From assembly GCF_003797185.1 (NCBI RefSeq), contig NZ_RKMH01000006.1, positions 186,001 through 250,000 on the forward strand: DNA of 64,000 bases, in the 5' to 3' direction. The notes beneath the pieces are model-generated. The model saw only the letters and a list, made by a program, of their open reading frames with translations, did not search any database and was not told where the DNA came from. Shown here one piece after another: positions 13,217 through 24,064 of this stretch. Numbering within the stretch: the stretch's first letter is position 1; each line of letters opens with the position of its first letter. This DNA is from Gordonia oryzae. Lineage in GTDB: Bacteria; Actinomycetota; Actinomycetes; Mycobacteriales; Mycobacteriaceae. A program made the position numbers and the translations under genes.

Positions 13217-14188
13217 TCACTTGACGGCGCGTTGGTCGGCGATCTGCACATGCGGTGCGAGTTGTCGCAGCAGCGGCAGGAGATGCTCGACGGGCGGCTG
13301 GTAGCTCGCCTCGTAGGTGGGTCGGAGCCGCAGCTCATTTCCCTTCTGGTCAACCATATTCGTGACGATCACGAGCTTCGGTGTCCGCGACGTACTCTTT
13401 CCCATTCCGGTGCTGCCGCTGGTCGTGTGCAGATCGATGACCGCGATGACACCGGTGACCGACGTCCACGGCACGAACTTGCCGTCGGCGCCGACTCCGT
13501 TTCGGTCAAAGTACATCTTCTCCTTCCCGCGCCGCGTGGTCACCGCGACCCGTCCGGTCGCAGCCAACTGCCGGGTAAGCTCCTGCTGTGCGGTGGGGTC
13601 GACGACGTAATCGCTGACGTTCAGCGTGGTCCAGAATTCGACGTGCGGCGCCAAAGCCCTTACTGCACTGCGGAACTCGTCGAAGTTCTCCGAGTTGAAG
13701 TGATGCAGGGTCGTTCCGTACTGCAGGGGTCGCCCGTTCTTGTTCGTCGCGCGCGAGGTGACGACAAGCGACGTCTCCCGTCGCCGTGCCGCGTGCGTCT
13801 GATGCGGATCGATCTTTCCGTAGCTGGTTCCGCCGCTGACGAAATCCAGGGCACGGATCTGATCCCAGGGCAGCTGAAAGGCCGGCGCCCAGATCCCGTC
13901 CGGGCCTGCGGTGACCTGAGGTCTACCGATCACCGATCGTGCTCCCCACAGGGTCAGCAGAACCAGACCGCTCCAGCCCACACCAAAGATGCCGAAGAAG
14001 ATCACGCCGGCCACAGCATGCGCGGCCGCACAGATCGCGACGGCGACGAATGCTGCCACGCCGATTCCCCCACATACCCAAAACGCGGTCCAGCTCTTCG
14101 GTGGGGCGCCCACGACGCTCACCGTCGCAGGCGTGACCGGGCCCTTCCGGTGGTCGATCTTGCGGTGGTCGTTCTTGTCGTCACTCAT
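13217..14188 (-). CDS. Membrane protein with two N-terminal TM segments, PH-like C-terminus
   Basis: 323 residues, not recognised as a named family. A charged N-terminus (His/Lys/Asp-rich, ~1-30) is followed by two hydrophobic helices at about 35-60 and 63-83. The rest is soluble with alternating beta strands (VTAGPDGIWAPAFQLPWDQIRAL, VVTSRATN). The WDQIRAL and PWTSVTGVIAV segments resemble the paired strand-plus-Trp pattern of bacterial PH-like membrane-associated domains. The gene stands alone between trmH and nrdF. No function is assigned. Confidence 0.65.
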   Translation of the reverse strand: MSDDKNDHRKIDHRKGPVTPATVSVVGAPPKSWTAFWVCGGIGVAAFVAVAICAAAHAVAGVIFFGIFGVGWSGLVLLTLWGARSVIGRPQVTAGPDGIWAPAFQLPWDQIRALDFVSGGTSYGKIDPHQTHAARRRETSLVVTSRATNKNGRPLQYGTTLHHFNSENFDEFRSAVRALAPHVEFWTTLNVSDYVVDPTAQQELTRQLAATGRVAVTTRRGKEKMYFDRNGVGADGKFVPWTSVTGVIAVIDLHTTSGSTGMGKSTSRTPKLVIVTNMVDQKGNELRLRPTYEASYQPPVEHLLPLLRQLAPHVQIADQRAVK

Positions 14189-14256
14189 GACGGCGGCCCC
14201 TCATCTCATTCGTCTCCGTCTCCCCAGCTACACCCAATCAGGCGGGTGCTCCTATC

Positions 14257-16072
<1,816 letters not shown>

Positions 16073-16085
16073 GGTCGCCCGAGGC

Positions 16086-18293
16086 TCACAACATGCAGCT
16101 GACGCAACCCTCCACCTCAGTCCCTTCGAGGGCCATCTGGCGCAACCGGATGTAGTACAGGGTCTTGATTCCCTTGCGCCACGCGTAGATCTGCGCCTTG
16201 TTGACGTCGCGGGTGGTCGCGGTGTCCTTGAAGAACAGCGTCAGACTCAACCCCTGGTCGACGTGCTGCGTCGCCGCGGCGTAGGTGTCGATGACCTTCT
16301 CATAGCCGATTTCGTACGCGTCCTGGTAGTACTCGAGATTGTCGTTGGTCATATAGGGCGCCGGGTAGTAGACGCGACCGATCTTGCCTTCCTTGCGGAT
16401 CTCGATCTTGGCCGCCACCGGGTGGATCGAACTCGTCGAGTGATTGATGTAGCTGATCGAACCGGTCGGCGGAACAGCCTGCAGATTCTGGTTGTAGATG
16501 CCGTCACGCTGCACTGCCGCCTTGAGATCACGCCAGTCGTCGCGGGTCGGGATGGCGATCTCGGCGCGAGCGAACAACTCCGCCACCCGATCGGTCTTCG
16601 GCAGCCACTCCTGATCGGTGTACTTGTCGAAGAACTCACCGCTGGCGTACTTCGAACGCTCGAACCCAGCGAATGCCTTACCTCGTTCGCGCGCAATGGC
16701 ATTCGATGCACGCAACGCGTGATAGAGCACGGTGTAGAAGTATATGTTGGTGAAGTCGATACCCTCATCGCTGCCGTAGAAGATGCGCTCGCGGGCAAGA
16801 TAGCCGTGCAGGTTCATCTGACCGAGGCCGATCGCGTGAGACTCGTTGTTGCCGTTCTCGATCGACGGTACCGAGGTGATTGCAGTCTGGTCGCTGACGG
16901 CGGTCAATCCACGGATCGCAGTCTCGATGGTGTGCCCGAGGTCGGGCGAGTCCATGGTTTTGGCGATGTTGAGCGAGCCGAGGTTGCACGAGATGTCCTT
17001 GCCCACATGCGCATAGGACAGGTCATCATTGAACGTCGAGGGCGTCGAGACCTGAAGGATCTCCGAGCACAGATTGGAGTGGGTGATCTTGCCGTGGATC
17101 GGATTGGCCCGGTTCACCGTATCCTCGAACATGATGTAGGGGTAACCCGACTCGAACTGCAGTTCGGCCAGAGTCTGGAAGAACTCGCGCGCCTTGATCT
17201 TGGTCTTGCGAATCCGCTTGTCCTCGACCATGTCGTGGTACCTGTCGGTGACGTTGACGTCGGCAAACGGCACACCATAGACACGCTCGACGTCGTACGG
17301 ACTGAACAGGTACATGTCATCGTTGTTCTTGGCGAGCTGAAAGGTGATGTCGGGGATCACCACGCCGAGGCTCAGCGTCTTGATGCGGATCTTCTCGTCC
17401 GCGTTCTCCCGCTTGGTGTCGAGGAAGCGGTAGATGTCGGGGTGATGGGCGTGCAGATACACCGCGCCGGCGCCCTGACGGGCGCCGAGCTGATTGGCGT
17501 AGGAGAACGAATCCTCGAGCAGCTTCATGATGGGGATGACACCCGAGGACTGGTTCTCGATCTTCTTGATCGGCGCACCGTGCTCACGGATGTTGGACAG
17601 CAACAACGCCACCCCGCCGCCGCGCTTGGACAGCTGCAGAGCCGAATTGATGGACCGCCCAATTGATTCCATGTTGTCTTCGATACGAAGAAGGAAGCAA
17701 CTGACCGGCTCGCCCCGCTGCTTCTTACCGGAGTTGAGGAAGGTAGGCGTAGCCGGCTGGAAGCGACCCTCCATGATCTCGTCGACGAGATTACGGGCCA
17801 ATGCGGTGTCACCGTCTGCCAGCGTCAGCGCCACCATGCAAACGCGATCCTCGAACCGCTCGAGATAGCGCTTGCCGTCGAAGGTCTTGAGCGTGTAGCT
17901 CGTGTAGTACTTGAACGCGCCGAGGAAGGTCGGGAAGCGGAACTTCTTTCCATAGGCGTGTCCGAAGAGGAGCTTGACGAACTCGCGGTCGTACCGGGCA
18001 AGGACCTCGGGCTCGTAGTAGTTCTCCTCGACGAGGTAGTCGAGCTTCTCGTCGAGGTCGTGGAAAAAGACGGTGTTCTGGTTGACGTGCTGCAGGAAGT
18101 ACTGGTGCGCGGCCTCGCGGTCCTTCTCGAACTGGATCTTGCCGTCACGGTCGTACAGGTTGAGCATCGCGTTGAGGGCGTGGTAGTCGAGATCTCCCGG
18201 GTCGTGACCCGCCGGCGAGGCGTGCACACCCGACTTGCTGGCCGAGGTGGTGGTGTCGGTGGTCACGTCGGAGACGGATGCGGTGGGCGACAC
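16086..18293 (-). CDS. nrdE: Ribonucleotide reductase class Ib alpha subunit
   Basis: 735 residues, the catalytic subunit reducing NDPs. Landmarks are [22 protein letters not shown] with the first active-site Cys, the SNLCSEI loop with the central NLC thiyl Cys, and the C-terminal redox tail GCVSCML. There is no long N-terminal ATP-cone, as expected for class Ib. The GTG at 18293 is supported by AGGAG eight bases upstream. It follows nrdI by 94 bp, a gap that includes the end of a repeat-rich nrdI 3' region. Confidence 0.95.
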   Translation of the reverse strand: MSPTASVSDVTTDTTTSASKSGVHASPAGHDPGDLDYHALNAMLNLYDRDGKIQFEKDREAAHQYFLQHVNQNTVFFHDLDEKLDYLVEENYYEPEVLARYDREFVKLLFGHAYGKKFRFPTFLGAFKYYTSYTLKTFDGKRYLERFEDRVCMVALTLADGDTALARNLVDEIMEGRFQPATPTFLNSGKKQRGEPVSCFLLRIEDNMESIGRSINSALQLSKRGGGVALLLSNIREHGAPIKKIENQSSGVIPIMKLLEDSFSYANQLGARQGAGAVYLHAHHPDIYRFLDTKRENADEKIRIKTLSLGVVIPDITFQLAKNNDDMYLFSPYDVERVYGVPFADVNVTDRYHDMVEDKRIRKTKIKAREFFQTLAELQFESGYPYIMFEDTVNRANPIHGKITHSNLCSEILQVSTPSTFNDDLSYAHVGKDISCNLGSLNIAKTMDSPDLGHTIETAIRGLTAVSDQTAITSVPSIENGNNESHAIGLGQMNLHGYLARERIFYGSDEGIDFTNIYFYTVLYHALRASNAIARERGKAFAGFERSKYASGEFFDKYTDQEWLPKTDRVAELFARAEIAIPTRDDWRDLKAAVQRDGIYNQNLQAVPPTGSISYINHSTSSIHPVAAKIEIRKEGKIGRVYYPAPYMTNDNLEYYQDAYEIGYEKVIDTYAAATQHVDQGLSLTLFFKDTATTRDVNKAQIYAWRKGIKTLYYIRLRQMALEGTEVEGCVSCML

Positions 18294-18387
18294 GAGAACT
18301 CTCCTGTGCTTTCAGGGTGTGCGGACGGGGGCGTGAAGGGCTGATCGGGGATGGGGTTGACGGATTACGGCTTCGACGATGAAACGA

Positions 18388-18951
18388 CTACCGCGACACT
18401 GTAACGACTGGGTCGGACACGTCCGAACGAACGACTGGGTCGGACACGTCCGAACGAACGACTGGGTCGGACACGTCCGAACGAACGACTGGGTCGGACA
18501 GGCTCGGACGCTTGAAGGCGGGACTCACCGCGAACTCGACGAGACCCTCCCGAACCCGCGAGACGTCGTGGTCGGTGCCCATCAGCTCGAACCTATAGAG
18601 ATAGGGCACGTGACATTTGCGCGAGATGATGTCCCCGGCGAGGCAGAACTCCTCACCGAAGTTCGTGTTACCCGCGGCGATCACCGCGCGAATCCACGAT
18701 CGGTTGTCGGGGTTGTTGAGGAACTTGATGACCTGCTTGGGAACGAATCCCCCGCTGACCGCGGTCGATGGCCTGCCACCGCCGTAGGTCGGGCAGATGA
18801 GCACGTACGGTTCGTCGACACGGAACGACTCCACTGTCATCCGATCGGCGACGGGAATCCGTACCGACCGCAGCCCCAGCTTGCGGACGAAACGGTGAGT
18901 GTTCTCCGACACGGAGGAAAAGTAGACAACCAATGGCGCGGTGCCCGTCAT
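18388..18951 (-). CDS. nrdI: NrdI flavodoxin-like protein with repetitive C-terminal tail
   Basis: 187 residues. Residues 1-150 are a normal Nrd[15 protein letters not shown] (FMN phosphate loop), ICPTYGGG, and [12 protein letters not shown]. NrdI supplies oxidant for Mn-tyrosyl radical assembly in NrdF. Residues 152-183 are an added tail built from a nine-residue repeat (SDPVVRSDV, 3.5 copies) that comes from the 27-bp DNA repeat at 18404-18500. Typical NrdI proteins end before this point. The ATG at 18951 matches the family start; upstream in-frame codons read through a hairpin and are not conserved-looking. Confidence 0.92.
   Translation of the reverse strand: MTGTAPLVVYFSSVSENTHRFVRKLGLRSVRIPVADRMTVESFRVDEPYVLICPTYGGGRPSTAVSGGFVPKQVIKFLNNPDNRSWIRAVIAAGNTNFGEEFCLAGDIISRKCHVPYLYRFELMGTDHDVSRVREGLVEFAVSPAFKRPSLSDPVVRSDVSDPVVRSDVSDPVVRSDVSDPVVTVSR
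18404..18500. repeat. 27-bp tandem repeat, 3.6 copies, in nrdI 3' end
   Basis: Exact 27-bp units start at 18404, 18431 and 18458, followed by a 16-base partial copy at 18485. Each unit contains the dyad TCGGAC-AC-GTCCGA (6-base arms). The period is a multiple of three, so the array is read in frame as SDPVVRSDV. It lies just upstream of the nrdE ribosome site on the transcribed strand. Confidence 0.95.
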
Positions 18952-19058
18952 ATGTCCCACCCCCACCGAGTCTGATGAACGTCGTATTCGGTCAACAGCT
19001 ACCCGATCAAGGGCCGCATCTGGTTGAACACCGTGATCCCATGCAGAAGTTCGTGGTC

Positions 19059-19098
19059 CGGTTGCCTGCCCCGGTGGATCGCACGGGGCAGGCAACCG
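19059..19098. promoter_or_regulatory. 15-bp perfect hairpin between nrdH and nrdI
   Basis: CGGTTGCCTGCCCCG at 19059-19073 is the exact reverse complement of 19084-19098, with a 10-base loop. It lies in the 221-bp nrdH-nrdI gap, 75 bases after the nrdH stop in the transcribed direction. There is no U-tract, so it may be an attenuator, an mRNA-processing site or a leaky terminator that lowers nrdI-E-F relative to nrdH. Confidence 0.75.
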
Positions 19099-19172
19099 CG
19101 CACGTGGCTGCACGTCGACCCGCCTTCGGTTCGATCCCGACTTCCCCTCCGGATCGAACGAGCGTGGCGAGT

Positions 19173-19406
19173 TCAGGCAGCGCTGGCGGCGAGCGCCTTG
19201 ATGCGGTCGGGACGGAATCCCGACCAGTGGTCATCGCCAACCACGACCACCGGCGCCTGCAGGTAACCCAGGGCCATCACGTAGTCACGGGCCTCGTCGT
19301 CGGTGCTGATGTCGACGACCTCATAGGACAGCCCGTGCTTGTCGAGCGCCTTGTAGGTGGCATTGCACTGCACACAGGCCGGCTTGGTGTAGACGGTGAT
19401 GGCCAT
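19173..19406 (-). CDS. nrdH: NrdH glutaredoxin-like redoxin
   Basis: 77 residues. The redox motif CVQC follows VYTKPA, and the [18 protein letters not shown] segment gives the cis-Pro and the C-terminal WSGFRPD that is diagnostic of NrdH. It passes electrons from thioredoxin reductase to NrdE. GAGGAG precedes the ATG by about ten bases. It is the first gene of the nrd operon; the following nrdI is unusually far (221 bp). Confidence 0.96.
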   Translation of the reverse strand: MAITVYTKPACVQCNATYKALDKHGLSYEVVDISTDDEARDYVMALGYLQAPVVVVGDDHWSGFRPDRIKALAASAA

Positions 19407-19569
19407 TGATGAACGCTCCTCGGGTCACATGATGAACGGCAGATGCTCGTCGGATGGGTGGCGGTTGGTTCGGTTTTCCAGCGTGAAGAACGTGACGCAG
19501 ATCACCGCATCTAGCCCTCCCCTGCGACCGCTGACGCCTCTACGCATCTCGGCCCTGCCGGTGCTGAGA

Positions 19570-19585
19570 ACACTACACCTAGTGC
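19570..19585. promoter_or_regulatory. Candidate NrdR box
   Basis: ACACTACACCTAGTGC matches 12 of 16 positions of the NrdR consensus I know (ACACwATATATwGTGT), with both outer CAC/GTG halves preserved. It lies 164 bp upstream of the nrdH start. NrdR boxes usually come in pairs about three helical turns apart; I did not find a convincing second box. Confidence 0.45.
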
Positions 19586-19725
19586 CTGACATTTCAGAGC
19601 ACCCCAAGAAGTTGTGAATCACATTCATGAAACTCGCAGGTCGCGGCGCATACACAATCACGAATCCCGGCGTGTTGCGGCGCCGCCGGGCGTGTCGCGT
19701 TTGCGCGCCTCAGCGACCCCCTGCT

Positions 19726-19753
19726 CACGGCTCACAGGCCACCGCGAGCCGTG
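19726..19753 (-). terminator. Possible stem-loop after the FMN reductase gene
   Basis: CACGGCTC (19726-19733) pairs perfectly with GAGCCGTG (19746-19753) across a 12-base loop, starting 10 bases after the stop codon. There is no clear U-run, so termination is uncertain. Confidence 0.35.
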
Positions 19754-19762
19754 GCGCCGTGG

Positions 19763-20332
19763 TCAGAGGCGGGAGGGCACCTGATCGGCCAGCGCGCGCA
19801 CGGCCGCACCCACACCGTCGACGACGTCGGCGTGCAACGCGCCGTCGTCGAGCCCGCTCGCCTGAATTCCGAAGTCCACTTCTTCCACCACGCGACCACC
19901 GGCGATACCGACCGACTTGCGGGTGTCCGCGCGCGACCAGGTGCCCGCGTAACGACCCAGCGCGGCACCGATGACGCCGACCGGCTTGTCCTTCAGCGCA
20001 CCATTGCCGTACGGCCGCGACAGCCAGTCGATGGCGTTCTTCAGTACCGCCGGAGTAGAGCCGTTGTATTCGGGCGTGGCCAGCAGAACCGCATCGGCCG
20101 CACCCACCTGCGCGCGTAGCCGCGCCACCGCGGGATCGATATCATCGGCCTCCGATCCGGTCGCGGAATCGAGGTCCTCGTTGTAGAAGGGCAGTCGCTC
20201 GAGGCCGTCGACCAAGGTCACCGACACGCCTTCCGGCGCATTGTCAACGGCGGCCAGAGCCAACCGACGATTGATCGAGTCCTTGCGCAGACTCCCCACC
20301 AGCGCCACCACATGAACGATTGATTCGGACAT
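19763..20332 (-). CDS. NADPH-dependent FMN reductase family protein
   Basis: 189 residues of flavodoxin-like fold. VGSLRKDSINRRLA is the phosphate-binding loop and LLATPEYNGSTPAVLKNAIDWLSRP the signature of the NADPH:FMN reductase family. The ATG at 20332 follows GGAGGAG with good spacing. It is divergent from a TetR gene across 93 bp containing a palindrome, matching the Rv3054c/Rv3055 arrangement near nrdHIE in M. tuberculosis. It probably reduces FMN or quinones. Confidence 0.88.
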   Translation of the reverse strand: MSESIVHVVALVGSLRKDSINRRLALAAVDNAPEGVSVTLVDGLERLPFYNEDLDSATGSEADDIDPAVARLRAQVGAADAVLLATPEYNGSTPAVLKNAIDWLSRPYGNGALKDKPVGVIGAALGRYAGTWSRADTRKSVGIAGGRVVEEVDFGIQASGLDDGALHADVVDGVGAAVRALADQVPSRL

Positions 20333-20374
20333 CACATCTCCTCCTTCACTCGAGTATCGATTGATAGGATCAAC

Positions 20375-20388
20375 CGGACCACGGTCCG
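20375..20388. promoter_or_regulatory. Palindromic operator candidate between FMN reductase and TetR gene
   Basis: CGGACC-AC-GGTCCG is a 14-bp dyad centred in the 93-bp divergent region. Its position and symmetry suit the divergently encoded TetR regulator. Confidence 0.5.
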
Positions 20389-20425
20389 AATATTTCTGCA
20401 TGACGCCGAGAGTTAGGTACATCAC

Positions 20426-21052
20426 GTGTCCGAGTCAGAGCACAACGCACTGCCTCTGCGCCTGGCCGGCACCGGCGAACCCGAACGCGCCGACGCCGCA
20501 CGCAATCGCCGCCTATTGCTCGCCGCAGCACAGACACTCATCGACACCCGCGGTGCCGCGGGGGTGACGATGGATGCCGTCGCGGCGGCCGCAGGCGTCG
20601 GTAAAGGAACGGTGTTCCGTCGCTTCGGTAGCCGGACCGGGCTGATGCATGCCCTGCTCGACCACTCCGAATCCGAGCTCCAGCAGGCATACCTCTCCGG
20701 TCCCGAACCCCTCGGCCCCGGTGCACCACCTCTCGACCGACTGCTCGCCTACGGGCGGGTGCGGCTGAAGATGACCGTGGATCATCTCGACGTACTCCTA
20801 GAAGCCGGCGCCGACAGCGGCGAGTTCATGAAGCACCCCGTCTGGCGGGCGTCCACCCATCACGTGCAGATCTTGCTGCGCCAGTTGGGTTTCGGCGACG
20901 ACGTCCACACCTTGGCCATCGCGGTGCACGCACCGCTGGCGGCATCGTCGGTGCAGCACCTCACCGACACCGTGGGACTCGATATCGCCACCATCACCGA
21001 TCAATGGGAACGCATGGTGCGGACCCTCGTCGCGGGCAGCGCCGCCCGCTGA
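20426..21052 (+). CDS. TetR-family regulator
   Basis: 208 residues. The N-terminal helix-turn-helix reads VTMDAVAAAAGVGKGTVFRRFGSRTGLMHALL (about residues 48-80), typical of TetR. The C-terminal ligand domain is of the SCO-type seen in Rv3055, with no specific ligand visible. The GTG start is adopted because the divergent promoter leaves no room upstream. It probably represses itself and the FMN reductase through the dyad at 20375. Confidence 0.88.
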   Translation: MSESEHNALPLRLAGTGEPERADAARNRRLLLAAAQTLIDTRGAAGVTMDAVAAAAGVGKGTVFRRFGSRTGLMHALLDHSESELQQAYLSGPEPLGPGAPPLDRLLAYGRVRLKMTVDHLDVLLEAGADSGEFMKHPVWRASTHHVQILLRQLGFGDDVHTLAIAVHAPLAASSVQHLTDTVGLDIATITDQWERMVRTLVAGSAAR

Positions 21053-21170
21053 CCGCATCGGCGACTCCCACCAGTTCTCCCCGGATCGTATTCGATCGGA
21101 AAAAGATCCTCGGCGCGCGCGAACGCCCCGATCCCCTTAGCCTGTAGTGGTTCTGTGGGAAGGAAGTGTT

Positions 21171-22334
21171 GTGAAGGCTGTCATCATCGGGGCCGGCATG
21201 GGTGGACTCAGTGCAGCGATCGCGCTCAAACAACTCGGCATCGAGGTTGAGGTGTACGAGCAGGTCACCGAGAACAAGCCGGTCGGAGCGGCGATTTCGG
21301 TGTGGTCCAACGGTGTCAAGTGCCTCAATCACCTCGGACTCGAGCGGGAGGTCGCCGCACTCGGCGGCATCGTCGAGACGATGAGCTATGTCGAGGCCAA
21401 GACCGGCGACACCATGTGCCGCTTCTCGATGCAGCCACTCATCGACGAGGTAGGCCAACGACCCTACCCAGTCGCGCGCGCCGAGTTGCAACTCATGCTG
21501 ATGAACGCCTACGGGCTCGACGACATCCACTTCGGCAAGAAGATGATCTCGGTGAGCGACGGATCAGACGGTGCCACAGTCGAGTTCGCCGACGGGACCA
21601 CCGTCACCGCGGATCTGGTCATCGGCGCCGATGGCGCCAAATCGCGGACCCGCGAATACGTACTGGGAGGACCCGTCACCCGACGCTACGCGGGATATGT
21701 GAACTTCAACGGACTCGTGGAGATCGACGAGGCGATCGGGCCCGCCACCGAGTGGACCACCTACGTCGGCGACGGTCGCCGAGTGTCGGTGATGCCGGTG
21801 GCCGGTGGCCGGTTCTATTTCTTCTTCGATGTCCCGATGCCCGAGGGTGCGCCGTACGAACGGGGCAGCGCCCGAGAGGTCCTTGCCGCCGAGTTCGCCG
21901 ACTGGGCGCCTGGCGTACAGACGCTGATCGCCGCCCTCGACCCGTCGGCGACCAATCGCGTCGAGATCCTCGACCTCGACCCCTTCCACACCTGGGTCAA
22001 GGGCCGAGTCGCGGTGCTCGGCGACGCTGCGCACAACACCACCCCCGACATCGGACAGGGTGGTTGCTCAGCGATGGAGGACGCCGTCGCACTGCAGTAC
22101 GCGTTCCGCGACCATCCCGACGACGTTCCCGCAGCACTCGCTGCCTACCAGGCGGCGCGCACCGAGCGCGCAGGCGAACTCGTGTTGCGGGCGCGCAAAC
22201 GCTGCGACGTCACCCACGCCAAGGACCCGGAGAAGACCGCACAGTGGTATCGCGAACTGCGGGACGAGGACGGCACCAACATCATCCGCGGAATCGTCGG
22301 CAACATCATGGGCGGGCCGGTCACCCCGGTCTGA
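21171..22334 (+). CDS. hpxO: FAD-dependent urate hydroxylase HpxO-like
   Basis: 387 residues. GAGMGGLSAAIALKQ is the FAD Rossmann motif, GADGAKSRTREYVLG the DG motif and VAVLGDAAHNTTPDIGQGG the GD motif. Beyond the family motifs, segments such as PVGAAISVWSNGVKCLNHLGL, RRYAGYVN-NGLVEIDEA and RARKRCDVTHAKD resemble Klebsiella HpxO very closely from memory. HpxO converts urate to 5-hydroxyisourate with NADH. The start is the GTG at 21171, preceded by GAAGGA. No other purine catabolic gene is nearby. Confidence 0.85.
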   Translation: MKAVIIGAGMGGLSAAIALKQLGIEVEVYEQVTENKPVGAAISVWSNGVKCLNHLGLEREVAALGGIVETMSYVEAKTGDTMCRFSMQPLIDEVGQRPYPVARAELQLMLMNAYGLDDIHFGKKMISVSDGSDGATVEFADGTTVTADLVIGADGAKSRTREYVLGGPVTRRYAGYVNFNGLVEIDEAIGPATEWTTYVGDGRRVSVMPVAGGRFYFFFDVPMPEGAPYERGSAREVLAAEFADWAPGVQTLIAALDPSATNRVEILDLDPFHTWVKGRVAVLGDAAHNTTPDIGQGGCSAMEDAVALQYAFRDHPDDVPAALAAYQAARTERAGELVLRARKRCDVTHAKDPEKTAQWYRELRDEDGTNIIRGIVGNIMGGPVTPV

Positions 22335-22390
22335 CCAGCGATGTGCCGCGATCACGGCCGACCCGGTCGGACACCTGCTCGGAAGACGCC

Positions 22391-23887
22391 CTAACCAACC
22401 GGCGCGCCGGCGGGGTCGGCGGCGAGGGCATCATGCGCGACGAGCGCATCGTGACGCGACAACGTAGGGCCCGAGGTGAGCAGCGAGACCACCGACCAGG
22501 GTGCGAGCGCGGGAGCGTCACCGAGCCCCAGAATCCGGCCGGTGGCCACATCCTCGATGCCAAATCGAATGCCCGAATCATTCAGGTAGAACAGTGATTC
22601 GGACCGAATGCTGTCCGGCTCGTTACCGGTGACGCGGAGATACTCACCCGACCCTGGGCGAACGAATGCCTCGTCGATACCGGGTCCACTGCCATCGGCA
22701 GTGGCCAGCGTGACCGGTCGCTGCGACGACTCGATCGGCAATCCGCGGCCGAGGAGCATGGCCGTGGATGCACGCGGTTCGTCGACACCTCGGGCCCACG
22801 TCGTACACAGCGTCGGGACCGCTGCCACATCCACCAGATGCGGTGGTCGAGAAGGAAACTCGCCGACCGGCAGGGCGGTATCGGTGTGCGGCACCGCATT
22901 GACGACAGCCGGTGACACCGTCACCACCTCCGCGCCACCACGATCGTCGGCGAGCCGTAACATCTCGGCTGTGGCCGCCCCGACGGGCTGCACCGCGCCG
23001 GCGAGCACCGCGTAATAGTGTGCCGCACCGTCGATTCCGACCGTGCGCACCACCGATCCGATCCGCACACCCGGCGCCGAGATCACCGGCGCCACCGTGT
23101 CGGAGGAGATGTCGGGAACCCGCAGCGACGCCACCTCCGGCACCGAATTGAGCAAGCCGGTACTGACCGTGCGCACCGTGGCCCCCTCAAGACCGAACGC
23201 CCGCATGACCGCCGGGTCCGCGGTGTCGACCTCGGCGCGCACCGGCATCGGCCGGTCCCCACGCCGAACCGTGTACAGCAGGAAGGTCGAACGGCCGTCG
23301 GAGGCCAGTATCGCGTCTTCTGGTGCGGCCGTGCGGAATCGGTCACCGAGCGCCGGCCTCTCCCCGATCACCGCCAGCCGAACCGCGTGCGGCCCATCCG
23401 GCCGGCCCGCGAGTTGTCGGTCGTCGATCCGGTCGCACACGCTCCACGTCGAGATCCCAGGGTGTGCCGAACCTGGCAAACCGGCAGGTGCACCCGGGAT
23501 ACCCAGCAGCGCACCGCGCGGATAGTCCGACAACCTGCGATCGCCGACCGACGTCGGGGCGGCGTCGTCGCCGACGATCAGGCGCGCCGAGGCGAGATTG
23601 AGAACGGGATGCAAGGTCTCGTCGATCACCACGAAGAGGCCGCCGCTGTCCTTGCTCACCAGGATTGCCGACTTGCCCACACTGCCCTGTGGTTTCACCA
23701 GACCCCAGATCCCGAAGCCGGCCAACGCCAGCAGCGCCAGCACCGTTCCGAGGACCAGAGCACGCATCTGCGAGCGCATCGGATCGTGCAGCATCCGGGC
23801 GTCGCGTCGGACCAGAGCGTGCTCGAGTCTGCTCAGCAGAAACCGGTAGCCGTTGACCTGAGCCTTCGTGGTGAGTTGCCGCGCCAT
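22391..23887 (-). CDS. eccB: Type VII secretion protein EccB
   Basis: 498 residues. It begins MARQLTTKAQVNGYRFLLSR, the hallmark EccB start, then VRRDARMLHDPMRSQ, one transmembrane helix at about 44-64, and a large extracytoplasmic domain with the repeated beta elements of EccB. EccB is part of the ESX membrane complex, with its bulk in the periplasm. GGAGGGG precedes the ATG at 23887. It is divergent from eccE. No eccC, eccD, mycP or WXG100 gene is in the window. Confidence 0.95.
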   Translation of the reverse strand: MARQLTTKAQVNGYRFLLSRLEHALVRRDARMLHDPMRSQMRALVLGTVLALLALAGFGIWGLVKPQGSVGKSAILVSKDSGGLFVVIDETLHPVLNLASARLIVGDDAAPTSVGDRRLSDYPRGALLGIPGAPAGLPGSAHPGISTWSVCDRIDDRQLAGRPDGPHAVRLAVIGERPALGDRFRTAAPEDAILASDGRSTFLLYTVRRGDRPMPVRAEVDTADPAVMRAFGLEGATVRTVSTGLLNSVPEVASLRVPDISSDTVAPVISAPGVRIGSVVRTVGIDGAAHYYAVLAGAVQPVGAATAEMLRLADDRGGAEVVTVSPAVVNAVPHTDTALPVGEFPSRPPHLVDVAAVPTLCTTWARGVDEPRASTAMLLGRGLPIESSQRPVTLATADGSGPGIDEAFVRPGSGEYLRVTGNEPDSIRSESLFYLNDSGIRFGIEDVATGRILGLGDAPALAPWSVVSLLTSGPTLSRHDALVAHDALAADPAGAPVG

Positions 23888-24064
23888 GCGATCCCCTCCC
23901 TGCGCACACGACGGTGTCGATACCCGATTGGACGCACCCCATGTCCATTCGGTTCCCCTGTGGACTACGGGGTCACCGATCGGTCTCCGCGGCGATTTGT
24001 GCGATTTGGGTAGTACCCTAACCGATACACGCCGATCGTCTCGGCCCCGACATGCAGACGTCGT
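23888..24064. promoter_or_regulatory. eccB/eccE divergent promoter region
   Basis: 177 bp between the two starts. An AT-richer stretch around 23990-24035 (GATTTGGGTAGTACCCTAACC, quoted in part: GGGTAGTACCC is an 11-bp dyad around a central A/T) is the best promoter/operator candidate. Confidence 0.35.

Larger units (their letters stand above)
19407..19762. promoter_or_regulatory. nrd operon promoter region
   Basis: This 356-bp gap holds the nrdH promoter on the minus strand and the 3' flank of the FMN reductase gene. A candidate NrdR box lies at 19570-19585 and a terminator-like stem at 19726-19753. A 78-codon minus-strand frame (19425-19661) crosses the NrdR box and looks non-coding. Confidence 0.5.

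Noticed and set aside
19120-19150. tRNA T-arm-like sequence GGTTCGATCCCGAC
   Set aside because: Only four of five T-stem pairs form, and no D-arm, anticodon arm or acceptor stem can be built around it.
19425-19661. 78-codon minus frame upstream of nrdH
   Set aside because: It crosses the candidate NrdR box and promoter and shows no protein motif; a leader peptide is possible but unsupported.
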